Assembly (NCBI GenBank): GCA_020796225.1
Contig: CM036767.1
Span: 20,590,927 to 20,654,926, forward strand
Direction of reading: 5' to 3'
DNA length: 64,000 nucleotides
Source: Arion vulgaris
Lineage: Eukaryota > Mollusca > Gastropoda > Stylommatophora > Arionidae
Position numbers and translations under genes: made by a program. Each line of letters opens with the position of its first letter. The stretch's first letter is position 1. The notes under the pieces were generated by a model. The model had not been told where the DNA came from and did not search any database. It saw only the letters and a program-made list of their open reading frames with translations. Positions 58,101 through 64,000 of this stretch are shown piece by piece.

Positions 58101-60936
58101 GGTTGTTGTATCATCAACATTGCAACTCTAGTTAGTTGTATCATCAGCATTGTAACTCATTAGTTGTATCACAGCATTGCGGCGTATCATGAGCATTCCT
58201 ACTCTAGTTGTATCATGAGCATCGTGACTTTAGTTGTAGCATCAGCATTGCAACTAGTTTGTTGTATCAAACAGAATACAAATGCAGAGCTGTGTATTTT
58301 TGAGTTTGCTAACATTTGATTGAGATGTGTATTGTTCATTTTCAAATTGAATTTGATTACAGGAACTCAGGGATTTCTACACCTTTCAGTTCAGAGAGAC
58401 CAAGAAGCAACGTAAGTAGAAGAAATATTGATTAATAAGAGGCCTTTGGTGCTGGGGCCCGCAAGGAAGAAAGAATAGTAACAATGCAACCTACAATGCA
58501 TGTTGTAAGAGGCGACTGATGTAGGAGTTTCTCTCTCTTGTTCTTTTTGGGGCATTTTTATCATTCTTATTGTGATATATAAACAGCCGTTGTCAAGAAC
58601 GTGTTTTACGTCACATCGTTCAGTACCATTTGGAGCTCTAGTGTTTGTCCTTTGGTGAAGTGTCAGATTTCAACCAGTGTTTACTAGGTTCGCTCTCCGT
58701 CAGCCTTTGGCTGTCCCCAACCGACCTGCAAAGCAGCAGGTTGCTATTTTCTTTTAGGGTAGCGACCCTTAGACGACTTACCCTCCCGGGTTGTTGAGCG
58801 TCATTTGCCCAGAAAACCTGTCTTTGTGGACTACTTGGTTTTCCTGCCGTCCAGTTTTGTGTACGGTTTACTCCGCTAGTCTTTGATTGTCCCCAATCAA
58901 ACTACAAGGCAGCAGTAATGTTGGGGTTTAGGGAAGCTACCATAGTAGATAAAAAGCCGCCTGAGTGGTTACCGGGGCCCAAATTTGGGGTGTAAAGAAT
59001 AGAACCGCTGCTACCTGCCATGCATGTCGTAAGAGACGACTAAGGAGGTTTGACTGAAATCGGATGTATGTGTCCTAAACATATAGAAGTCTATACGTTT
59101 AGGGCCTACCAAACCAATGTGCAACGTATACACGTTCTTGGCAAAGATCAAATTTATCACAAAGAGTGATTAAAATTGGTCATACAGAACGAACGCAAAG
59201 AAGAATAAAAAGCGGCACCGAAATCGGATGTGCTGACCTACTGGCACAATGTACAATCACTCTTAGGCTCAGAACACATACAATTCACACAGAGTAGTTA
59301 ACAAGTAGTCGACATGGAGCATTCGAAGAAGAATAATATAAACGATCAGTTGCAATAATTTACTAACACTTGCTATCCTTCACCATGGTGCTGCATTCAG
59401 ATCAACTGTTTCTAGTCATCCATTTATTATTGTTTCTCCCAATATCATATCATTGCCTGCAACTTGTATGGTTGTCAACAATTCACTCTTCATTTCATTT
59501 TTACTATTTCCAGTGTTGCTGTATCCATGTAATAGGCCTAATTCTTTTATAACTTAACATCTTAAAAGTTGAAATTTTCAGTATTCATGGGTCTTGTGAA
59601 CACCAAATTGCTCTCTCCCCACTTCCAAGAGGAAATATATATTTATTTGACCCTTTCTATGAGGTATATTGGGGAATGCTGTGTTAGGCCCAGATTTTTC
59701 TTTGACCAGTGGCACATGATGAACGGCAGTCAACATCACGCTGGCCACCTTTACTTCTCAGTGATCCTTCACTTGGGGATCTAAATAACATGCATGAAAA
59801 ATCAGCCATATGTGCATATTTTTTTTTTCCCCCGATCCAGAAGCACTTGAGCTTTCAGCTATTAGGCTCAGTGCCATGGACATCGAACCCTTCGGTTGGT
59901 GCCATGAACACCGTGAATCTGGGGAACCTGTGGGTTTTCTGCCAGCCCGGAATTGAACCCGCACTCACAGAGGGTCGTCACCGCTAGTCCAACGCGCTAT
60001 AAACACGCTGGGTAGGCATCATATTAGATGCCATCACTATGTCTGAATTCATAGCGGATGCACAGAAAAAAAAAAGTATTCAAAAAATCGTGTCTCTGGT
60101 ACCCAGCTGAGACTGGCTCGACCTGAGAGCTGTACAGTAGAAAAATCTGTCACTCCAGAATATTATCCAGAAACCACACACACCTACAAAGCAAATACAC
60201 TAGCCACTACCTATCTGCTATCTAAAATAATTATTCATCATCCTTAGTTTTGTTGAGCATAAGGGCACATAAGAGACAAAAATTTCCACTCAATTCAATC
60301 TTGTGCCTTTTCTCTACCTCAAACCTAATCTTATGCATGGCTTTGAGCTCTGCTTCAAAAGTGTAACTCCATGTGTTTCTAGGACATCCTTTTTTCAGCG
60401 GAAGAATAATTAGAAGCAATAAAAGTTTAGTAACAGATATGGTTAGCTTTCTATGTGTCAACTCTGGATACAGCTTCACATTACACAACAGTAAATTAGA
60501 AGATATACTAATCAACTTCTCACGGGTACGGTGAGCAGATGGACTTTGGGATGGCTGTTGCAGCGGAGGACAGAGCACAAATGGGAATGCCCAATGTGCC
60601 ATGATGGATCGCATAACATAACACAACAGTGGACATGATAGAATATGACCTCTGAAGTTGGAGTAGGCTCACCTGAACGGCAAGGGACACTGGTGATAGG
60701 AAAGCAAGCCTTCATGCAAAAGGTGCTGAGGTGCCATATTAGAGCGCTGAATGTCTGAATTTATAGTGGCTAACCAAAAAAAAAAGAGATAGAATGTTTA
60801 CTTCTGATTATGTTTTGATCGGGTTTTAAAATAAAAAATGTCTTTTACAGATATTGTTGATTTGCAAGCCAAATTTGAGGAGGACAAGAAGAGAGTAAGA
60901 GAGATGAGAATGACAAGAAAATTCAAACCATTTTAA
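49127..60936 (+). CDS. RRP7A: Ribosomal RNA-processing protein 7 homologue A, 8-exon gene
   Basis: Coding sequence: 49127-49153, 50199-50330, 51954-52070, 54460-54583, 56851-56945, 57793-57942, 58363-58411, 60851-60936. The sum is 780 nt (259 codons plus stop), with all GT-AG sites and phases consistent. It aligns to human RRP7A (about 280 aa): [24 protein letters not shown] (the N-terminal RRM-like fold), [44 protein letters not shown], and the basic C-terminus FEEDKKR...RKFKPF. The family is a component of the small-subunit processome (UTP-C/Rrp7 module in yeast) acting in the nucleolus on pre-18S rRNA. The protein begins closer to the HYLY block than human RRP7A does. It is very probably functional. 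Confidence 0.96.
49380..49609. mobile_element. Fold-back element in RRP7A intron 1
   Basis: Left arm 49380-49466 (cactgtgacttctcctggtt) is inverted at 49519-49609 (ctggagaagtcacagtg), arms of about 87-91 bp with few mismatches around a loop of about 52 bp. Starts 226 bp after exon 1. Confidence 0.9.
49895..50112 (+). mobile_element. NLR-a 3' end
   Basis: tggaacccgcagggaaagag, agatagagggtgatattaaa, gtgctctgttgaaaggtgaa: the usual RTE-like 3' terminus. Ends about 85 bp before RRP7A exon 2. Confidence 0.8.
50199..50330 (+). CDS. RRP7A: RRP7A coding exon 2 (residues 10-53)
   Basis: The acceptor is ttcttcag/GTAA and the donor GAA/GTAAGA. It encodes the HYLYIRQH block and [16 protein letters not shown], the first strand of the RRM-like domain (human WPQKRTLFVLNVPPYC). 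An alternative acceptor 8 bases upstream (tttttag) would not fit exon 1 in phase. Confidence 0.94.
50480..51350. repeat. GC-rich island with about 260-bp tandem duplication
   Basis: A clearly GC- and CpG-rich block in RRP7A intron 2. ggtgcctgcctcacc (50601) recurs as ggtgcctgccccacc (50863), and gtgggcccatatctctttgc (50710) as gtgggcccacatctctgctt (50969), spacing 259-262 bp. Several frames stay open on both strands because stops are rare in GC-rich sequence. No protein recognised. Confidence 0.75.
51365..51600 (+). repeat. Interspersed repeat J, copy 2
   Basis: tttggtggccattttgtatt, gtttccatggcaacgctttg, ctctcaaaattgttatacaa: direct-orientation match to 15645-15885. Begins exactly where the GC-rich island ends. 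Confidence 0.72.
51954..52070 (+). CDS. RRP7A: RRP7A coding exon 3 (residues 54-92)
   Basis: The acceptor is atttcag/GATA after an (AT)n run, and the donor AAG/GTAGTT. It encodes [20 protein letters not shown], matching human SLSRLLSTCGLVQSVELQEKP. It is phase 0 on both sides. Confidence 0.92.
52250..52620 (-). mobile_element. NLR-f-type fragment with 49-bp tandem duplication
   Basis: ctctgctcctaggggagcat at the 3' end resembles 57500; coding-like tracts follow. A unit starting ggaatagtaatgcgtccttc is repeated at 52341 and 52390 (to 52438). Confidence 0.55.
52879..53129 (+). mobile_element. SINE S7 with 12-bp target-site duplication
   Basis: Full-length S7; perfect flanks ttacatccaatg at 52867-52878 and 53130-53141. 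Confidence 0.93.
53167..53418 (-). mobile_element. SINE S1 with 11-bp target-site duplication
   Basis: Full-length S1, minus orientation; perfect flanks tatttgtaatt at 53156-53166 and 53419-53429. Confidence 0.94.
53575..53816 (-). repeat. SINE S1 copy
   Basis: Full-length minus-orientation S1 (cttctttgcgttcgtccttt to ccagtaaccactcgggc), slightly diverged; no clear duplication. Confidence 0.88.
53858..54360 (+). repeat. SINE S2 interrupted by S1
   Basis: S2 head (ctgtgtgttgttggggtcca) to 53908; continues after S1 at 54159 to about 54358 (acaagcggtcaatgtttagc). Confidence 0.85.
53909..54158 (+). mobile_element. SINE S1 nested in S2
   Basis: Full-length S1; 12-bp duplication agtaacactgtg (53897-53908) / agtaacactgcg (54159-54170), one mismatch. 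Confidence 0.92.
54460..54583 (+). CDS. RRP7A: RRP7A coding exon 4 (residues 93-133)
   Basis: The acceptor is actttcag/TCTG and the donor GAG/GTAAGT. It encodes [18 protein letters not shown] and then SAPIISGLR, matching human FQVAYVVFQKPSGVSAAL and HPVKSGIHK. The exon ends one base into an Ala codon. Confidence 0.93.
54646..55690 (+). repeat. SINE S5 interrupted by NLR-a
   Basis: S5 head with A-box-like gtggtgtagagactaggtgc and B-box-like caggttcgctccc (54646-54840), resuming at 55515 with aaaagaatccttggcagttc and ggctggaaagccgctgccct. Confidence 0.88.
54841..55514 (-). mobile_element. NLR-a, 674-bp 5'-truncated copy with 12-bp duplication
   Basis: Minus orientation with (GAA)n-type 3' end at 54841-54848. 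Encodes [20 protein letters not shown] and [15 protein letters not shown] in frame-broken form. Perfect flanks aaaagaatcctt at 54829-54840 and 55515-55526. Confidence 0.94.
55695..56220 (+). mobile_element. NLR-d RNase H and 3' end
   Basis: Plus strand encodes [17 protein letters not shown] (catalytic Glu), [17 protein letters not shown] (catalytic Asp) and [20 protein letters not shown] (last Asp), in two frames. Then 3' sequence to cgcataacataact, shared with 11270-11890 and 60495-60622. Confidence 0.85.
56240..56556 (+). mobile_element. NLR-b 3' end
   Basis: ggaactacatctgccacaca, gaggaagaccaagagagact, and a terminal gactaactaacta tail as in 39670-40345. Confidence 0.75.
56851..56945 (+). 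CDS. RRP7A: RRP7A coding exon 5 (residues 134-165)
   Basis: The acceptor is tttccag/CGTA and the donor GAG/GTAAAA. It encodes [20 protein letters not shown] and then [11 protein letters not shown], corresponding to human WISDYADSVPDPEALRVEVD and FMEAYDQKIAEEE. A Tyr sits where the human protein has Trp in that block. Confidence 0.92.
57490..57760 (-). mobile_element. NLR-f 3' fragment in RRP7A intron 5
   Basis: ccaaggccatcttttccaga, ttttcttgcattccgtctcc, gcccatgccctggaggttca; ends 30 bp before exon 6. Confidence 0.78.
57793..57942 (+). CDS. RRP7A: RRP7A coding exon 6 (residues 166-215)
   Basis: The acceptor is cttccag/GAGG and the donor AAT/GTAAGT. It encodes the family signature [15 protein letters not shown] (human GVPDEEGWVKVTRRG), then a Lys/Arg-rich linker, HIRNRKKKN, probably used for nucleolar or RNA contact. 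Confidence 0.96.
58010..58272. repeat. Minisatellite of about 28-30 bp in RRP7A intron 6
   Basis: About eight imperfect units with tagttgtatcatcagcattg. The array fills most of the 420-bp intron. Confidence 0.85.
58363..58411 (+). CDS. RRP7A: RRP7A coding exon 7 (residues 216-231)
   Basis: A 49-nt exon with acceptor gattacag/GAAC and donor CAAC/GTAAGT. It encodes [16 protein letters not shown], matching human ELLNFYAWQHRESK. It ends one base into a His codon. Confidence 0.93.
58531..58918 (-). mobile_element. SINE S3 nested in S2
   Basis: Minus-orientation S3 (ccctcccgggttgttgagcg, gtacggtttactccgctagt). Flanks tgtaggagttt (58520-58530) and tgttggggttt (58919-58929) are an imperfect 11-bp duplication. 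Confidence 0.85.
58958..59204 (+). mobile_element. SINE S1 nested in S2
   Basis: Full-length S1; perfect 9-bp duplication ataaaaagc at 58949-58957 and 59205-59213. Confidence 0.92.
59640..60220 (-). repeat. SINE S8 interrupted by other repeats
   Basis: S8 parts at 59645-59760 (gtcaacatcacgctggccac) and about 60085-60220 (gactggctcgacctgagagc, cactagccactac) flank an insert with a tRNA-like head and an S4 3' end (gtctgaattcatagcgg at 60040). Confidence 0.65.
59938..60003 (-). repeat. tRNA-like sequence (SINE head)
   Basis: Minus strand carries an A-box-like tagcgcgttggactagcggt and a perfect B-box-type gcgggttcaattccgggc. I could not form a complete acceptor stem, so it is more likely a SINE promoter than a functional tRNA gene. 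Confidence 0.5.
60495..60622 (+). mobile_element. NLR-d 3' end fragment
   Basis: gaagatatactaatcaactt to gatcgcataacataac; same terminus as 11770-11885 and 56085-56215. Confidence 0.8.
60655..60785 (+). repeat. SINE S4 copy
   Basis: gaagttggagtaggctcacc, acactggtgataggaaagca, ctgaatttatagtggc. About 65 bp before RRP7A exon 8. Confidence 0.78.
60851..60936 (+). CDS. RRP7A: RRP7A coding exon 8 (residues 232-259, stop)
   Basis: The acceptor is tttacag/ATAT. It encodes [16 protein letters not shown] followed by RKFKPF and TAA, matching the human C-terminus LRKKFEEDKQRIELLRAQRKFRPY. Confidence 0.95.
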
Positions 60937-60940
60937 TAAA
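60935..60940 (+). terminator. RRP7A poly(A) signal AATAAA overlapping the stop codon
   Basis: The last two bases of the TAA stop (60934-60936) are the first two of AATAAA, and a T/GT-rich stretch follows at about 60951-60976. This arrangement would give a 3' UTR of only 20-30 nt. Confidence 0.6.
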
Positions 60941-61164
60941 TGTTATCACAGTTTTGATTGTTGATCTTTTGTGTGCTTACATTTGATTGTTGTTATCGGC
61001 ATCAGTTTAACTGGAGTGTTTCCTATCTTATCAAATTAGTTTATTCCGATGGTAATTGTATGGAAGATGTAGTTTCCTGTATATCCAGTGGTTTACGTGG
61101 ATCTAGTGTCCTTGAGTACTTGCAGGTGTTTACTGCAGTGAGAGAAAAGTTTGAGCATTTTTCA

Positions 61165-61365
61165 AAACTCGAGGTATATTGGGTAGTACGGTGGGTGTTA
61201 GGCCTATATTTTTTCATTGACCACCTGCACGCGATGGGTGATGTGGTCAACATCCTGCCAGCCACCTTTACTTCCCAGTCCCTTTTCCTGGTACCGAATT
61301 GAGGCAGGGTTGACCTGAGAGTCAACACAGTCAGAAAAATATTCCATGCTCAGTAGAATTGACCT
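61165..61365 (-). repeat. SINE S8 copy
   Basis: gggtgatgtggtcaacatcc, ccacctttacttcccagtcc, gaggcagggttgacctgaga. 61370-62010 has no assigned feature. Confidence 0.78.
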
Positions 61366-62026
61366 ACTAGCAGTTCAACCACATGGAGTTAACCAAAAAA
61401 AAATTGTAGAAGAAAGAGGGTATGCATACAAGGAAAACTTTGTTTAGGAACACATGGATATACAAATTGTGTATATCTGGTAATTTATTGGATAGTTCAT
61501 TATTTTGTATATGATATTAATGACATCAACCAGTCTTGTGCGTTTCATCGCCGTGGTCTGTGAGACTATCGATCTTGACTTTGATCTTGTGTCATTGGAC
61601 TGACTTATAATCACATTTCTCATGGCTAAACAAACAAGTCTATATAAATGTTTTAGTCACAGTTGTTGTATTGAATGAAATATATCTGCTAGCTATTGAA
61701 TCTGCCTTTGTGAGATGTATCTGTATTCAACTGGCTATGTAACACCATTGTAAGAAGTCTGGGGAATAGAGAGAACATTGAAATTACAAACAGAAGTTTA
61801 TTATTATATATGTGATTGTAGGAATGCATAAAATATTGAAATTATTCAACAATTTATTACTACGAAAGCGGATAGAAAAGTTTTCGCCACAAATAGAAAA
61901 TGAACGAGAAAAGATATTGTATTGAAATATACGTACACAACTCTCAAAGCCACACAATTTTCTAGAAAATCACCATGTAAGTTTGTAGATTTTCCCCAGT
62001 GATGCACTAGTTTTTGAAACCTGTCC

Positions 62027-62256
62027 CACCAGGGAGCTAAGAATATTAACACCGCGACCTACATGGCATGTTGTAAGAGGCGACTGAGGTAGGGGCCTAG
62101 GAAGCTACCCTAGTAAATAAAAAGCATTGCATAAATCGAATGTGCTGGCCTACTTGTAGGCACAATAACTGGCACAACGTACAATCGCTCTTAGGCTCAG
62201 ATCACATACAAACACAAAGAGTGGTTTAACATGTGGTTGATATGGGCGTTGAAGTA
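62027..62256 (+). mobile_element. SINE S2 with 11-bp target-site duplication
   Basis: S2 lacking the first bases of the head; perfect flanks gaaacctgtcc at 62016-62026 and 62257-62267. Confidence 0.9.
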
Positions 62257-62419
62257 GAAACCTGTCCATAAAGAAATCACTGTTTTGTGTGGAAATCATT
62301 TCCTCACTTTCAACTTCACTTCATCCCAACTGAAGTTGGAACTGAGCTATGGGTCAGCCCACAGTGCTATGACATTGGTCCGGTAACCAATTCAGCTAAT
62401 GACTAAAAGGGAATAAAGA

Positions 62420-62640
62420 CAAAGGATTAACTTCAATGTACCGGGCGTAATCCCATATGACTAGGTTCAGTCTTCACAGAAATGACATGTCACTTGTGGA
62501 GAGCACTACAAAAACTCCGGCATCAATCCTAGAGATCATTAGAAAAAAATACTTGTGAACAGAACAGCGCTGTCCGGATTCGAACCCACAACTTTCATAA
62601 TACAAGGAAACAACTTAGCTGGCAGAGACCGCTAATGGTT
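62420..62640 (-). repeat. SINE S6 copy
   Basis: aaaggattaacttcaatgta, gattcgaacccacaactttc, ggcagagaccgctaa. Confidence 0.78.
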
Positions 62641-62644
62641 ACAT

Positions 62645-62757
62645 TAGGCTGATATTAAAAGGATAGATAAAACATGGAAAGAATTGGAAGGGATGGGAGG
62701 AGAGAGGAAGAAGTTTGTTGAAGACCTGTGCACCGTTGGAAATTGGAAGAAGAAGAA
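62645..62757 (+). mobile_element. NLR-a 3' end with (GAA)n tail
   Basis: gatattaaaaggatagataa, gagagaggaagaagtttgtt, then ttggaagaagaagaagc: short 5'-truncated copy showing the family's tail. Confidence 0.85.
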
Positions 62758-63110
62758 GCTTTAAGAGTGCTTAATTTGTTTCCCACGTGGAGTGATCAGC
62801 ATATTTTCTCAGTGATCCCTGATCTCAATGTAGGCGAGATCAATTTTTTAGTACTATCGGAGACAAAATGATAAAACATAGGTTTCATGTTTAAGAAGCA
62901 CAAAAAAGGAACCATTGGCAGTTGAAAAATGATAAGAGTAGGCTGGAAAGTCACTACCTGGGGAAAAATGCATTAAAAATTAATATCATGAAAGAAAAAG
63001 GGGGAAGACCAGAGCCCACATGGTTATTCACCGACATGCAATAAATCCTCACAATCAATGAATTTACCAAAGTATGAAGTGAAAACCCTAATAGTAATAT
63101 GGAATACAAC
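62757..63110 (+). repeat. SINE S5 copy
   Basis: tcccacgtggagtgatcagc, gatctcaatgtaggcgagat, ggctggaaagtcactacctg. Confidence 0.78.
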
Positions 63111-63296
63111 ATAATAGACCATTATGGAAGGAGGCATAGCTGCAATGAGAAGGACCAAGCAGAAGATGAATTCAGGATGTTACTGATGGTTTGAACATGA
63201 CGGCTGCTGCAGAGGCGGGATATCTAGCATATGAGAGTGAGAAATTCTGAAGGACTGTTGGGGTGGCAAAGTTCTGCTCAGGACAAGTTATTTGAT

Positions 63297-63525
63297 GATG
63301 TGAAATATTGACTTCATTGCACCAGGTTTCCCAATATGGTTCCGTCCCTATCTTCACAAATGGCATGCCATCTGCCGAGTGTTGCATGAAGTAGAACTCC
63401 ATAGCTACAGCAACAATCCTAGGGATCTCATGAAATAATTTCACATGCGACTCGGCCCAGATTCAAACCAACAACCTTCAGGGCGTCAGGCAAACATCTT
63501 AACCACTTCACTATAGAAACATTTT
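63297..63525 (-). repeat. SINE S6 copy
   Basis: attgacttcattgcaccagg, agattcaaaccaacaacctt, cttaaccacttcactatag. Confidence 0.8.
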
Positions 63526-63559
63526 CGCCCGTTGGAATACATCTGTCGTAGTCTATATG

Positions 63560-63690
63560 TAGTGTGCTGTGAAATTCATCACTTTTGTTATTTCTCTTGC
63601 TTGATAAAGGCCTTTTGGTCCAAACGTTGCTGTGTATTGTTTTTGTAAAACTACAGTACTTTGTTATTACGTGTTTCGCCATTTATCATA
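63560..63690 (+). repeat. Repeat with hammerhead-ribozyme-like core, copy 3
   Basis: cttgcttgataaaggccttt, tggtccaaacgttgc, aactacagtactttgttatt. 63691-64000 holds no assigned feature. Confidence 0.5.
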
Positions 63691-64000
63691 GTTTTACTGC
63701 AGTTTCCCCCTATATTGAGATTTTTATAGAAACCCCCAAAGTGCACCATTAAGAAAACAATATTATAAATACTTGCCTGCTGTAGGGTAGCTTGTCTTTT
63801 GTAAGTGCTTCCATTTCTTTAATTTTTCCTGTGGGTTTAACATTACAAATTGTTAAACTTTATTATTTGTATAGTTAGTTGTAAACTTGGACATTAACAA
63901 CACTGGGGATTAAAGAGCTACAGAAAATAGTTGATATAGGTAGAGATAGCAAACAGAACAGTCTGATCCTAACAGTAATAAGATAGAAGTGATCTCTGAG

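Larger units (their letters stand above)
58447..59345 (+). repeat. SINE S2 carrying S3 and S1 insertions
   Basis: S2 pieces at 58447-58530, 58919-58957 and 59205-59340 reassemble into one S2 once S3 and S1 are removed. Confidence 0.85.

Noticed and set aside
59938..60003. Functional tRNA gene on the minus strand
   Set aside because: A- and B-box-like sequences are present, but I could not form a complete cloverleaf and the sequence continues into SINE-type repeats.

Overview
ORGANISM AND OVERALL CHARACTER. This is eukaryotic nuclear DNA from an invertebrate animal. By eye it is AT-rich, with GT-AG introns of 0.4-3.2 kb and very dense small retroposons. The recurrent SINE core (aagaggcgacta and close variants) is one I associate with molluscan and other lophotrochozoan SINEs, so a mollusc is my best guess; the sequence alone does not prove it.

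GENES. Two complete host genes lie head to head. (1) 31820-4067, minus strand: ecdysoneless (ECD/SGT1 family), 14 coding exons, 774 codons plus stop. (2) 49127-60936, plus strand: RRP7A, the ribosomal RNA-processing protein 7 homologue, 8 coding exons, 259 codons plus stop. I rebuilt both exon by exon from splice sites, reading-frame phase and similarity to the human proteins as remembered; each join sums to an exact multiple of three with no internal stop. ECD acts in cell-cycle control and PRPF8/R2TP-linked splicing, RRP7A in nucleolar pre-18S processing. I see no functional link beyond adjacency. No other host gene can be supported.

REPEAT FAMILIES (labels are mine). S1: about 250 bp, motif gcccgagtggttacc, (GAA)n tail. 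S2: about 245 bp, sister of S1, motif gcataactggcacaa, (GAA)n tail. S3: about 350-390 bp, related to S1/S2 in its 3' third. S4: about 130-150 bp, motif gcctgaattcatagcgg. S5: up to about 450 bp, tRNA-like head, motif gagatcgagcgcctagtcct. S6: tRNA-like head, motif ctgaaggttgtgggttcga. S7: about 250 bp, tRNA-like head, motif cggtagtgagctcgatcaca. S8: motif gatgttgaccacatc. Non-LTR (LINE-type) families: NLR-a (RTE-like, 3' tail GAA), NLR-b (RTE-like, 3' tail AACT), NLR-c (RT plus RNase H, 3' tail GAA), NLR-d and NLR-e (RNase H fragments), NLR-f and NLR-g (3' ends). All copies are truncated or frame-broken. There is also a mariner-type MITE (two 258-bp copies), two large fold-back elements and several minisatellites.

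LAYOUT. 1-4.0 kb: repeats beyond the ECD 3' end. 4.07-31.8 kb: ECD exons in introns packed with SINE and LINE debris. 31.8-49.1 kb: intergenic, almost wholly mobile-element remains, including the longest retrotransposon copy (41641-43265) and an inverted NLR-b pair. 49.1-60.9 kb: RRP7A, with a GC-rich island in intron 2 and multi-layer nested insertions in introns 3, 4 and 7. 60.9-64 kb: repeats. Many insertions have exact target-site duplications (8-19 bp), so their order of arrival can be read directly.
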